Shown here: positions 27,532 through 35,536 of the stretch, piece by piece | Position numbering within the stretch: position 1 is the first letter of the stretch | Layout: every line of letters begins with the position of its first letter | From: Gammaproteobacteria bacterium | GTDB lineage: Bacteria; Pseudomonadota; Gammaproteobacteria; Steroidobacterales; Woeseiaceae | Assembly (NCBI GenBank): GCA_009937505.1 | Contig: JAACFJ010000002.1 | Location: 1-43,068, forward strand | DNA: 43,068 nucleotides | Direction of reading: 5' to 3' | The notes under the pieces: model-generated | What the model was told of the DNA's origin: nothing | The model's database searches: none | The model's input: only the letters and a program-made list of their open reading frames with translations | Position numbers and translations under genes: made by a program

Positions 27532-28686
27532 TTGAATACGCCATTTACAGCTGCTCGACGATGCATAGTACTGCTGGCGCCTGTCGCGCTGGCTGGCTGC
27601 ACGTTCCTCGAAGATCTTTACTCCGGCTCGTCCGGCGACGCGCAGCCCGAAACCGTACCGCTCGAGGAGCGGCCGGTGGAGGAGCCGATCTCACGCAACT
27701 ATTTCGTGCTCGAGACGGAGACGCAGTCCGTCGTCGGCGCGCCGCAGATCGTCTATACCGATGCCGAAAACACCCTGTCCGACCTGGCCCGGGAATACGG
27801 CCTGGGCTACGACGAGATCATCGCCGCTAATCCCGGGGTCGATCCCTGGTTGCCCGGGGACCGGACACCGGTACTGTTGCCCACCCAGTACGTTGTCCCG
27901 GATGTCCCTCGCGAAGGCGTCGTGCTGAACATTGCATCGAAGCGGTTGTTCTATTTCCCGGAGGTTCCCGACGGCCAGCCGCAGACCGTGCTCACGTATC
28001 CGATCGGTATCGGGCGTGTGGGCTGGGAGACGCCCGTCGGCACGACGGAGGTGGTGTCGAAAGCAGCCGATCCGCATTGGTACGTGCCGGCGTCGGTTCG
28101 CCGCGAGCATGCCGAGTTGGGCAACCCGCTGCCGTCCGTGGTACCGCCGGGACCGGACAACCCGCTCGGCTCGCACGTGCTCAAACTGGCGATGCCCGGC
28201 TACCTGATTCACGGCACCAATCAGCCCTACGGCGTCGGCATGCGCGTCAGCCATGGCTGTGTGCGGCTGTATCCCGAGAACATAGAGCTCTTGTATTCGC
28301 TGGTCGGCGTTGGGGCGACCGTCCGCATCATCAACGAGCCATATCTCCTCGGGTGGCGAAACGGGGAACTGTATTTCGAAGCGCATGCGCCGCTGGAGGA
28401 CGATACGATCCCGGCTGAGGAACGGCTCCGGACTTTGCTGGAGAACGCCGAAGCCCATGCAGGTCTCAGTGAGCGCGACGCAGATCACATACGTTCCCTT
28501 GCGAGCACGGCGAACGGCGTGGCGTCCCTGGTGAGCTATCACGACTCACACGAGGTCTTCGCGCGCGCGAGCCTCGTCCGCAATACGGTCGAACCCGACC
28601 CCAATGCGCCGACGCTCACCGAGGTACGCGAACTCATGGATGAGGTCATGGCCGAGGAGCCGGAGGAAGAGGAAAAGGATTTGTGA
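27532..28686 (+). CDS. L,D-transpeptidase (YkuD/ErfK family), lipoprotein
   Basis: Peptidoglycan cross-linking or lipoprotein-attaching enzyme of the envelope. The 384-residue precursor has a lipobox ending at Cys23 (LAPVALAGC). A LysM-like segment (about 72-118: YTDAENTLSDLAREYGLGYD, EIIAANPGVDPWLPG) and a YkuD domain (about 128-262) follow. The catalytic motif is HGTNQPYGVGMRVSHGCVRL, with His241 and Cys243. The C-terminal 120 residues are acidic and helical, ending EEPEEEEKDL. The TTG at 27532 follows CAGGGGCCAGGG. Its stop overlaps a very small downstream gene (GTGA). Confidence 0.92.
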   Translation: MNTPFTAARRCIVLLAPVALAGCTFLEDLYSGSSGDAQPETVPLEERPVEEPISRNYFVLETETQSVVGAPQIVYTDAENTLSDLAREYGLGYDEIIAANPGVDPWLPGDRTPVLLPTQYVVPDVPREGVVLNIASKRLFYFPEVPDGQPQTVLTYPIGIGRVGWETPVGTTEVVSKAADPHWYVPASVRREHAELGNPLPSVVPPGPDNPLGSHVLKLAMPGYLIHGTNQPYGVGMRVSHGCVRLYPENIELLYSLVGVGATVRIINEPYLLGWRNGELYFEAHAPLEDDTIPAEERLRTLLENAEAHAGLSERDADHIRSLASTANGVASLVSYHDSHEVFARASLVRNTVEPDPNAPTLTEVRELMDEVMAEEPEEEEKDL

Positions 28687-28811
28687 GCGAATGGCTCGAC
28701 GTGATGCTCGAGGAAGTCGCCCGCAAACAACGCGAAGCGCGCGAGGCCGAAGAAGAGCAGAAGCGGCGCGAGCAAGGCGCGGACGAAACGGACGACGATC
28801 AGTCGAAGTAG
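28683..28811 (+). CDS. Small acidic/basic helical protein, coupled to the L,D-transpeptidase gene
   Basis: A possible 42-codon gene: GTG at 28683 overlaps the preceding stop. The product starts MSEWLDVMLEEVARKQREA and continues with a Glu/Arg/Lys-rich single helix ending in an Asp-rich tail. The overlap, sustained high GC at third positions and exact fit in the short gap favour translation. Against it stand low sequence complexity and short length. Its last 13 bases overlap the end of the convergent deaminase gene. No function is suggested. Confidence 0.45.
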   Translation: MSEWLDVMLEEVARKQREAREAEEEQKRREQGADETDDDQSK

Positions 28812-29857
28812 CGCAGAAACTCCGCAGGTAACAGTCCAATATCGATGGCGGACTCCGGGATTTCCGGCAACGGACTCGAGTTGTAGGTGTTCCAGAACAT
28901 CAGGAATGCGTCCCGGTGCTGTGCTTGTCCGGCGTCGTAAAGCAGTGCTGCCATCGCTTTGCCCGTGTAGGTGGACTCGAGGTCGAGACCGAGCGCATCG
29001 CGAGCAATGGAGATGGCGGCGTCCGTTGCCACGTTGCTCCTGGCGTAACCTCCAGCGAAGAATTCGTGCCGAACCTCGATACGCGCGCGGCGGTGGAGAT
29101 CGACGGGAATACTCGGGTCCAGCCTGTTGAGCATGCTCGCCGTCTTCGCCATCAGGTGATCCAGCCGCTTGCGGTTCATGATCTCGTCGGGCGACACGCG
29201 AACGGCCTGCACCTCGCTCTGCATGCCGGCCAGTGCGAGCCCCAGAGCCAGCCCCCCGGCCGAGCCCATCGTGCCGGTTGCCAGATAGATTCTTTCCGGT
29301 GCATCGATTTCGCCTGCACCGACCTGGGCTGCCAGTTCGAGACCGGCACTGACGTAGCCGACGGCGCCGAGCCAGGATGATCCGCCCAGGGGGATTGCCC
29401 AGGTGCGGCGGCCCTGCAGGTACCGGCGCATCGTTTCGACCCGGGACCGATAGTCTCCGCCGTACCGGACGATCTCGGCGCCGGATTGCAGCAGCAGCCT
29501 CAGCACTCTTGCTATGGCGGGCGATTCAACCTGGTGCGACAGCAGGCAGGTACAGTCCAGATCAAGACGCCTGGCATAGAGCGCCGTAGCCAACGCATGA
29601 TTCGATGCCACGGAGCCGAAGGTTGCGACGCGCTTCGCGCGTTTGTCGATAGCGCGCTGCAGGAGAAACTCGAGCTTGCGGATCTTGTTGCCGCCGTAAT
29701 ACGAACTCGTGAGGTTGTCGTACTTTATGCCGATATCACGCATACCGGATGCGGCTGGAATTGCGCCTCTGCCTACCGGTGTTGGCAGGTTCGCGAGCGC
29801 TACCTTGCGAAGTTTGCCTGCGAGTGCCGGATAGGCGTTGACTAGGTGATTGGTCAT
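28799..29857 (-). CDS. D-cysteine desulfhydrase / ACC deaminase family PLP enzyme
   Basis: A 352-residue fold-type II PLP enzyme. The PLP lysine lies in YYGGNKIRKLEFLLQRA (Lys58), the conserved ATFGSVASNHALATALYARR supports substrate carboxylate binding, and the phosphate-binding turn is YLATGTMGSAGGLALGL. Family members remove sulfide from D-cysteine or ammonia from 1-aminocyclopropane-1-carboxylate. The decisive residues cannot be settled by eye, although D-cysteine desulfhydrase is common in gammaproteobacteria. It is transcribed alone, divergent from the sheath-like gene with a 121-base gap. Confidence 0.83.
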   Translation of the reverse strand: MTNHLVNAYPALAGKLRKVALANLPTPVGRGAIPAASGMRDIGIKYDNLTSSYYGGNKIRKLEFLLQRAIDKRAKRVATFGSVASNHALATALYARRLDLDCTCLLSHQVESPAIARVLRLLLQSGAEIVRYGGDYRSRVETMRRYLQGRRTWAIPLGGSSWLGAVGYVSAGLELAAQVGAGEIDAPERIYLATGTMGSAGGLALGLALAGMQSEVQAVRVSPDEIMNRKRLDHLMAKTASMLNRLDPSIPVDLHRRARIEVRHEFFAGGYARSNVATDAAISIARDALGLDLESTYTGKAMAALLYDAGQAQHRDAFLMFWNTYNSSPLPEIPESAIDIGLLPAEFLRYFD

Positions 29858-29916
29858 GATGGCGTACTCATATTGTCAATCAGCGATGGCATAAGCAAAC
29901 GTCACTGACCGCGGCC

Positions 29917-29945
29917 TTGTTCATGGTGTTGGCAGGCCCTAGAAT
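29917..29945 (+). promoter_or_regulatory. Sigma70-type promoter of the sheath-like gene
   Basis: TTGTTC (29917-29922), a 17-base spacer, then TAGAAT (29940-29945). The predicted start near 29952 leaves a leader of about 27 bases, with GGAG six bases from the TTG start at 29979. This gives the sheath-like gene its own promoter. The following GTPase genes have no equally clear promoter, so they may be read from here. Confidence 0.6.
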
Positions 29946-29978
29946 GCGGGCACGGTAATCTGACTCACGGAGAACAAG

Positions 29979-31532
29979 TTGTCAGATGCGGTCGATCGTG
30001 GCATCACGGTCACAGAGATTGCGGCGATGGGCGAACCCATCGACGCAGCGCACGAATCCACGGCGGCCTTTGTCGGGCGCGCGCTTCGTGGTCCTCTGAA
30101 TACCCCTGTTCTCGTTCACACCTTTGGAGGGTTCCGGCGCCGCTTTGGAGACGTCTGGTCGCGCTCGAGCCTCGGTCCCGCCGTCAGGCAGTTTTTCGAA
30201 CACGGCGGCAAGAACCTCTACGTCGTGCGCGTCGCAAACGATGCACGCGGCGCGATGATCTGCCTGCCGGCGAGCGGTTCTGCGCTGGTGCTGCGGACAC
30301 TCGAGCCGGGCTCCACGGAATGCGTTCGGGCGGCCGTGGACTACGACGGAATCGACCTCGACAACGACGCGCTCTTCAACCTGACACTACAACGCGTGGA
30401 CCCGGTTTCGCGGCTCGTTATCGAGCAGGAGATGTACCGCAAGCTGAGTTATCTCGAGGAAGCCGATTCTTTTGTCGCCGACGCACTACTGACGTCGTCC
30501 CTGGTTCGCGTCGAGAAACCGTATCCGTCGCACAGGCCAGAGTCGACCACGCCCGGTAATGCCCGGCACGGTTCCGCGTATGTCGATCATGCGCAGGACG
30601 GCACCGACGGCCACGAGTTATCCGACTACGACCTGGTGGGCTCGCGACGGGGCAGCACGGGCATATTTGCGCTGGACCCGGTCGACCATTTCGACATCCT
30701 GTATCTGCCACCGCCGGGAAAGGGCATCGACCCGGGACCCGCGGCCGTACTGGCAGCAGAGCGTTATTGTCGCAGTCGCGGTGCCATGCTGATCATTGAT
30801 CCGCGCGCAGGCATCGAGAAGCCCGGAGCCATGGTACGAGAGGTCCGCGAGCAGGGTTATGCCAGCCCGAACATGGTGAGTTACTTCCCCCGGATGGCAC
30901 TTCGCAAGGATAGTGACGCGCAGCCGCGTGCGATTGGTGGGGCGATCGCCGGCCTGCTGTGCAAGCTCGACCGCAACTACGGCCCCTGGCATCACCTCGA
31001 TCGACACGGACTCGGTTTGAGCCGGGAGTTCGTGCCGGCGGTGCCTGTCGGCGAAGAAGACGCTCTGATCCTCACACGTGAGGGCATCAACGTGATCCTG
31101 CCCGGCGAGGCCGGCAAGGCGCGAGTGGCAGGGTCGACAACGATGGCGCGAGGGAGCGAGATGCAGCGCCCGCTAACCAGCCTCTCGGTGCGTCGCCTGT
31201 GCCTGCGCATCGTCAACTCTATCGAACAAGCGACGCAATGGGCCGTGTTCGAGCCCCTCGATGAAACCCTGGCGCAGCGTATTCAGAGCCAGGTATTTGC
31301 GTTCCTGAGCGCACTTGTCGACATGGGCGCGTTCGTCAGCGACCGTATCGACGTACAGTGCGACGCGGGGCTATGTCGAAGATCCGACGGCAATAATCAC
31401 GACATTTCAATTCTGATTTCGTTCCAGCCGTGCGGCTGCAGCAAGCCAATATCGCTGAGCCTGCATCAGTCAGTGGAAGGGTTCCGGGTCGCAAGCACCG
31501 CATTCGCACCCGTAAACGGCGACTGCGCCTGA
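29979..31532 (+). CDS. Phage-tail-sheath-like protein, orphan
   Basis: A 517-residue protein with the layout of contractile tail sheath subunits. The N-terminal domain has STAAFVGRALRGPLNTPVLV and AVRQFFEHGGKNLYVVRV (67-84). The core has GIFALDPVDHFDILYLPPPG (228-247) and the YCRSRGAMLIIDPRAG strand. The C-terminal domain has SLSVRRLCLRIVNSIEQATQ, WAVFEPLDETLAQRIQSQVF and AFLSALVDMGAF (401-452), the part that forms inter-subunit contacts in known sheaths. Five cysteines cluster at the end (461, 466, 485, 487, 516), which is unusual. No tube, baseplate, spike, terminase or AAA+ recycling gene is near. Two membrane GTPase genes follow 65 bases later on the same strand. Family assignment is by motif; any contractile function is uncertain. 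Confidence 0.8.
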   Translation: MSDAVDRGITVTEIAAMGEPIDAAHESTAAFVGRALRGPLNTPVLVHTFGGFRRRFGDVWSRSSLGPAVRQFFEHGGKNLYVVRVANDARGAMICLPASGSALVLRTLEPGSTECVRAAVDYDGIDLDNDALFNLTLQRVDPVSRLVIEQEMYRKLSYLEEADSFVADALLTSSLVRVEKPYPSHRPESTTPGNARHGSAYVDHAQDGTDGHELSDYDLVGSRRGSTGIFALDPVDHFDILYLPPPGKGIDPGPAAVLAAERYCRSRGAMLIIDPRAGIEKPGAMVREVREQGYASPNMVSYFPRMALRKDSDAQPRAIGGAIAGLLCKLDRNYGPWHHLDRHGLGLSREFVPAVPVGEEDALILTREGINVILPGEAGKARVAGSTTMARGSEMQRPLTSLSVRRLCLRIVNSIEQATQWAVFEPLDETLAQRIQSQVFAFLSALVDMGAFVSDRIDVQCDAGLCRRSDGNNHDISILISFQPCGCSKPISLSLHQSVEGFRVASTAFAPVNGDCA

Positions 31533-31597
31533 ACCGGAGCGGCGCCGGGACTGTGCAGGGTTCCTATTGGCCGCTTTTTGCGGCAGTGTGAACATCC

Positions 31598-33097
31598 ATG
31601 AAGCTGGACAAGTTCATCCGCACCGTTCTCGGGCTCGCGATCGTCGTGGTGTTCTTCATTGCGATCGGGGCGCTGCTGTTCTTTACCCAGACCGCGCTGA
31701 ATGTCTGGGACCGGCTCCTCGAAGGTCCGTGGATACTGCGCTGGGGTTACGTGGGTGCGATGATCGGGCTCGTTGTCCTCGCTATCTACCTGGTCTGGGT
31801 GCTGCTCATTCGCCGCAAGACACCTGCGGCAAAGAAGGCGGCCGCACGGCCACCGCTGAGCCGTGACGAGATTGAGGCCCGATTGCGGGATGCCGAAACC
31901 GCCGGCGTAGACGTGAGCGAAGCGCAGCGGGAATTGCAGGAACTGGCCGCCCGTCAACAGGCCGGCGGCATTCACCTCTGCTTCTTTGGAGAAATAAGCA
32001 CGGGCAAGAGTTCGCTCATCAAGGCGCTGGTGCCCGAAGCGAATGTCGCCATTGACGTCGTCGGCGGATCGACGGGCGACGTGCGCCATTACCGGTGGCG
32101 CGATAGCGAAGGCAGCGAGATTCTGCTGACCGACGTACCCGGTACGGGTGGCCATGAAGAAGGACTGGACGAGATGGCACTCGAGGAAGCGCAACGCGCC
32201 CATGTCGTGCTGTTCGTGTGCGACGGCGACCTGACGCGGGCGGAGAGCCAGGCTGTCGGGCACCTGCTCGCGCTCGACAAGCCGCTGGTGCTCGTCATGA
32301 ACAAGTCCGACCGTTTTACCGTCGAAGAGCAGGCGGCGATCATGCAGAAGCTTTTGCAGCGCGTCGATGACATGGGTGGTTCCCTCGAGCGCGACAAGGT
32401 CGTGGCGGTATCGGCGGGTGGCGAGCTGGATGTCGTGCAGCGCGGTGAAAATGGTGAGGAGCAGGTCATGCGGCGCCAACGTCCTGCCGATATCGGTGTA
32501 CTCGTCGTTGCTATCAATCGGCTGCTGGAGAACGAGGCCCAGCCGCTCGATGTACGCCGCGATCGCGCCGTTTTCCGGCTCGCGGCGGAGAAACTCGTCG
32601 AGGCGGAAGAAGAGTATCGCGTGCAGCGGTCCGAGCAGATCATTCGCAACTCGACGCGCAAGGCCGTTATCGGCTCCCTGGCCGCCGTGAGTCCCGGCAC
32701 GGACGTCATTATCCAGGGTTACATCGGCACAACGATGACGCAGGAGCTCTGCAAGCTTTACGGTGCGGCACCGAGGGACCTCGATATCGAGGAGTTCCTG
32801 GATCTGAGCCAGAGCCGGGTGGGCAAAACCTTGCCACTGACGCTGGCCGTCGCCGGTAACGGCCTGAAGGCGTTTCCCGGAATCGGTACGGTTGCCGGGG
32901 GTCTCGTTCATGCGGTCGCTTACGGCCTGATATTCGATGCGCTGGGGCGCAGCCTTGTGCTGACGCTCAAGCAGCACGGACAACTCGTACCCAAGGCGGC
33001 TGCGAAGGAATTCGAGGAAGGAATCAGTGAACATATTGAAGCGGGCGTTCGACGCGTTACCAGGCTGGCCCTGGAAGAAAAAGCGGACGCCGGCTGA
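31598..33097 (+). CDS. Membrane-anchored GTPase with C-terminal DUF697
   Basis: A 499-residue protein. Two N-terminal membrane helices (about 8-31 and 49-71) are followed by a helical linker (88-122) and an Era/dynamin-like GTPase domain. G1 is GEISTGKSS (131-139), a likely G2 threonine is in GGSTGDVRHY, G3 is DVPGTGG (179-185), and G4 is NKSD (235-238). The C-terminal part is a DUF697-like hydrophobic helical domain (GSLAAVSPGTDVIIQGYIGT, TMTQELCKLYGAAPRDLDIE, then glycine-rich helices). Before the ATG lies a small GCCGC-T5-GCGGC hairpin (31570-31584) and no good ribosome site. The following GTPase gene starts 71 bases inside its end. Role unknown; membrane remodelling or complex assembly are possibilities. 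Confidence 0.85.
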   Translation: MKLDKFIRTVLGLAIVVVFFIAIGALLFFTQTALNVWDRLLEGPWILRWGYVGAMIGLVVLAIYLVWVLLIRRKTPAAKKAAARPPLSRDEIEARLRDAETAGVDVSEAQRELQELAARQQAGGIHLCFFGEISTGKSSLIKALVPEANVAIDVVGGSTGDVRHYRWRDSEGSEILLTDVPGTGGHEEGLDEMALEEAQRAHVVLFVCDGDLTRAESQAVGHLLALDKPLVLVMNKSDRFTVEEQAAIMQKLLQRVDDMGGSLERDKVVAVSAGGELDVVQRGENGEEQVMRRQRPADIGVLVVAINRLLENEAQPLDVRRDRAVFRLAAEKLVEAEEEYRVQRSEQIIRNSTRKAVIGSLAAVSPGTDVIIQGYIGTTMTQELCKLYGAAPRDLDIEEFLDLSQSRVGKTLPLTLAVAGNGLKAFPGIGTVAGGLVHAVAYGLIFDALGRSLVLTLKQHGQLVPKAAAKEFEEGISEHIEAGVRRVTRLALEEKADAG

Positions 33098-34382
33098 CGA
33101 GGACGGGGGTGATGACCACCTCAATCTCGCCCGCGAGAGTCTGCGTGAACTGATCAACGACCAGCGCCTCCCCCCGGGCGTACGCGAATCGTTGTCGCAG
33201 GATTACGAGGCCGTTCAGGCCATGCTGGACAAGCTCGATCACGGCCATATTCACCTGGCCGCATTCGGCCGCGTGAGCACAGGGAAGTCTTCATTGCTGA
33301 ATGCCCTGATCGGGGAAGACCGGTTTGCCGTGAGCCCACTCCATGGCGAGACGAAGCACTCGGCCATGCAGGCATGGCGGGAGGAGGAGGCTGGTGGCGT
33401 CTACCTGATCGACACGCCCGGCCTCGACGAAGCCGGCGGCGAGGAGCGCGAGACGCTGGCAAAGGAAGTCGCCGGTCGTTCCGACCTCGTCCTGTTTGTC
33501 GTGGATGGCGACATTACGGAAACCGAACTCGAATCGCTTCGCACGTTGCTTGCCCGAGGGCGCCCGGTCATCGTCGTGCTGAACAAGCGCGACCTGTTTA
33601 CGGCCGACGAGCAGGCGCAGCTGCTTACGTCGCTGCGGGCGCGTACCGAAGGACTGATCGATCCGTCACACATTATTGCGGCTGCCGCACAACCACGTCC
33701 GCAGACCGTTGTCGAGGTCGACGCAACGGGCAACGAGATCACGGCACAGCGCGCGCGTCCGCCGGACGTCGAAGAACTCCGAGTCGCGCTGTGGGACATC
33801 CTCGACGCCGAGGGCAAGACGCTGGCAGCGTTGAATGCGAGCCTCTTTGCCGCAGACCTGAGCGACCAGGTCGGGCGCCGCATCCTCGCTGCGCGACGGG
33901 AGATCGGCGACAAGCTCGTGCGGACCTATTGTGTCGGCAAGGGCATCGCGGTCGCCTTCAACCCGGTTCCCGTGGCGGACCTGTTCGCAGCGGCATTCAT
34001 CGATATCGGCATGGTGGTGCACCTGTCGCGCGTCTATGATCTGCCTCTCAGCAACAGGGAGGCCGGTTCCCTGGTCGCTGTAATCGTCGCCGAGTCGGCA
34101 GCCTTGATGGGCACGGTCTGGGCGCTGCATTTCGTGTCGAGCGCGCTCAAGGTCGGCACGGTCGGGCTCTCCACCGTCCTGACCGCGGGCGCTCAGGGTG
34201 CCGTTGCCTACTACAGTACCTACGTGGTCGGGCGCATTGCCGCGGAGTACCTTGCGAAGGGCAAGTCGTGGGGCGAGGGGGGACCGAAAAAAGTGGTGCA
34301 GCGGATACTCGACGATCTCGATCGCGAGACGGTGCTGCGCGATGCCAGGCGCGAGATCCGCGCGCGGCTCAAGCTGGGGTGA
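33027..34382 (+). CDS. Second GTPase with DUF697-like membrane domain
   Basis: A 451-residue paralogue-like partner of the preceding gene. It lacks the N-terminal membrane helices. G1 is GRVSTGKSS (81-89), G3 is DTPGLDE (129-135), and G4 is NKRD (186-189). The C-terminal third is hydrophobic (VAFNPVPVADLFAAAFIDIG, VAVIVAESAALMGTVWALHF, VSSALKVGTVGLSTVLTAG), as in DUF697 proteins that insert into or lie on membranes. The GTG start at 33027 has AAGGAA upstream and overlaps the first GTPase by 71 bases, so synthesis of the two is closely linked. Two unequal GTPases made together suggest a heteromeric, dynamin-like pair. Confidence 0.84.
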   Translation: MNILKRAFDALPGWPWKKKRTPADEDGGDDHLNLARESLRELINDQRLPPGVRESLSQDYEAVQAMLDKLDHGHIHLAAFGRVSTGKSSLLNALIGEDRFAVSPLHGETKHSAMQAWREEEAGGVYLIDTPGLDEAGGEERETLAKEVAGRSDLVLFVVDGDITETELESLRTLLARGRPVIVVLNKRDLFTADEQAQLLTSLRARTEGLIDPSHIIAAAAQPRPQTVVEVDATGNEITAQRARPPDVEELRVALWDILDAEGKTLAALNASLFAADLSDQVGRRILAARREIGDKLVRTYCVGKGIAVAFNPVPVADLFAAAFIDIGMVVHLSRVYDLPLSNREAGSLVAVIVAESAALMGTVWALHFVSSALKVGTVGLSTVLTAGAQGAVAYYSTYVVGRIAAEYLAKGKSWGEGGPKKVVQRILDDLDRETVLRDARREIRARLKLG

Positions 34383-34392
34383 GGACGCTCGT

Positions 34393-34752
34393 GTGGAGAG
34401 ACAGGCACGGCTCACACGCATCTACGAGACGATTCGCGATATTCCGCGCGGCAGCGTGGCCAGCTACGGGCAGATCGCGGAGATTGCCGGCATCCCCCGC
34501 GGCGCGCGGCAGGTCGGCTGGGCGCTGAAGCAATTACCCGCTGGGCAGGACGTGCCCTGGCACAGGGTCATCACTGCCTCGGGTAGAATCGCCTTCGAGG
34601 CCGGCAGCGCCCGGTTCGAGAAGCAAAAGAAGCTGCTGAAGGGTGAAAATATCCCAGTAATCGCCGGTCGAGTCGATATGGGCAAATATCGCTGGCAGCC
34701 GCAGCTCGACGAGTTGCTGTGGAAGCCGACCTCGGCCTGGGATGAGCGTTGA
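34393..34752 (+). CDS. Alkyltransferase-like protein (ATL), MGMT homologue lacking the reactive Cys
   Basis: A 119-residue protein of the O6-alkylguanine-DNA alkyltransferase fold: IPRGSVASYGQIAEIAGIPR, then GARQVGWALKQLPAGQDVPW and HRVITASGRIAF. In true MGMT the active site is PCHRV; here it reads PWHRV, with Trp56 in place of Cys. This is the hallmark of ATL proteins, which bind O6-alkylguanine lesions, flip the base and hand them to nucleotide excision repair without removing the alkyl group. The GTG at 34393 has GAGG eight bases upstream and starts 10 bases after the GTPase stop. Confidence 0.93.
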   Translation: MERQARLTRIYETIRDIPRGSVASYGQIAEIAGIPRGARQVGWALKQLPAGQDVPWHRVITASGRIAFEAGSARFEKQKKLLKGENIPVIAGRVDMGKYRWQPQLDELLWKPTSAWDER

Positions 34753-34769
34753 ATCCGGGAGACCAGTAA

Positions 34770-35291
34770 ATGACGACAGTAATATTTTCGCACGGCCAGG
34801 AAAGCGGGCCCTGGGGCACCAAGATCAGGGCGATGGCCGCGATGGTGAAGGAACTCGGCTGCGCCGCCGACAGCGTCGACTACCAGGGCATCGCGGACCC
34901 GACGGAGCGGGTGGAGAAACTGGTTGCCGCATGCCAGGGGATCGATGACACACTGATACTCGTCGGGTCCAGCATGGGTGGACATGTTGCGACGGCGGCA
35001 GCCGAAAAGGTGAATGCGGCCGGGTTATTCGTGCTGGCGCCCGCCTACCACATGCAAGGCTACGAAGAACTGACGCCACTGCCGCCCGGCATGCCGATTT
35101 GCATCGTTCACGGCTGGCACGATGATGTCGTCCCCGTGGATAACAGCATTCGTTTCGCGCGCGAGTGCAATGCGGAACTGCATCTCATTGATAGTGATCA
35201 CCGCTTGACGGACAACGTTGTCGAAATCAGTGCCTACCTGAAACGCTTCATCAGAGCGGTTACGGGTGAATTACAGGAGAGCCCCGCATGA
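34770..35291 (+). CDS. Small alpha/beta hydrolase (YqiA/YcfP-like)
   Basis: A 173-residue serine hydrolase. The strand and oxyanion loop TVIFSHGQESGPWGTK lead to the nucleophile elbow LVGSSMGGHVATAAA. The catalytic Asp lies in VHGWHDDVVPVDNS and the His in LIDSDHRLTDNV. The minimal fold without a lid resembles the YqiA/RBBP9-like small esterases. Substrate is unknown. It starts 17 bases after the ATL gene and its stop overlaps the start of the small lipoprotein gene (ATGA), suggesting one transcript. Confidence 0.84.
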   Translation: MTTVIFSHGQESGPWGTKIRAMAAMVKELGCAADSVDYQGIADPTERVEKLVAACQGIDDTLILVGSSMGGHVATAAAEKVNAAGLFVLAPAYHMQGYEELTPLPPGMPICIVHGWHDDVVPVDNSIRFARECNAELHLIDSDHRLTDNVVEISAYLKRFIRAVTGELQESPA

Positions 35292-35476
35292 AAAAGCTGT
35301 TGTTGCTAACACTCCTCGCGATCCTCGGTTGTTCTTCCGAGCCCGATCAGGAGGGCGAGCAAGGCGTCCTGCTCGATTCGGCCAAAGCACCCCTGGAAAA
35401 AGCAGAAGCGGTCGAAGGCATCGTTCTCGAGTCCAAAGAGCGGATCGACGAGGCTGTGGAAACGGGCGAGGAGTAG
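35288..35476 (+). CDS. Small lipoprotein of unknown function
   Basis: A 62-residue precursor: signal and lipobox MKKLLLLTLLAILGC, so Cys15 should be lipidated. A short acidic, helical tail follows (SEPDQEGEQGVLLDSAKAPL and beyond). It belongs to the broad class of tiny outer-membrane or periplasmic lipoproteins. It is translationally coupled to the upstream hydrolase by ATGA. No family is recognised. Confidence 0.72.
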   Translation: MKKLLLLTLLAILGCSSEPDQEGEQGVLLDSAKAPLEKAEAVEGIVLESKERIDEAVETGEE

Positions 35477-35536
35477 CGCATTTTTCGCCAAAAACAAGGG
35501 TTTGCTGACACGGTCTTTTCGGTAGACTGATCCGCC

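Noticed and set aside
29857-29879. TTGACA-like -35 box before the PLP deaminase-family gene (minus strand)
   Set aside because: A properly spaced -10 would fall at or inside the start codon, and no suitable hexamer is there.
29979-31532. Prophage or eCIS cluster around the tail-sheath-like gene
   Set aside because: No other phage structural, packaging, lysis, integrase or attachment-site feature is visible on either side, and the neighbours are chromosomal genes.
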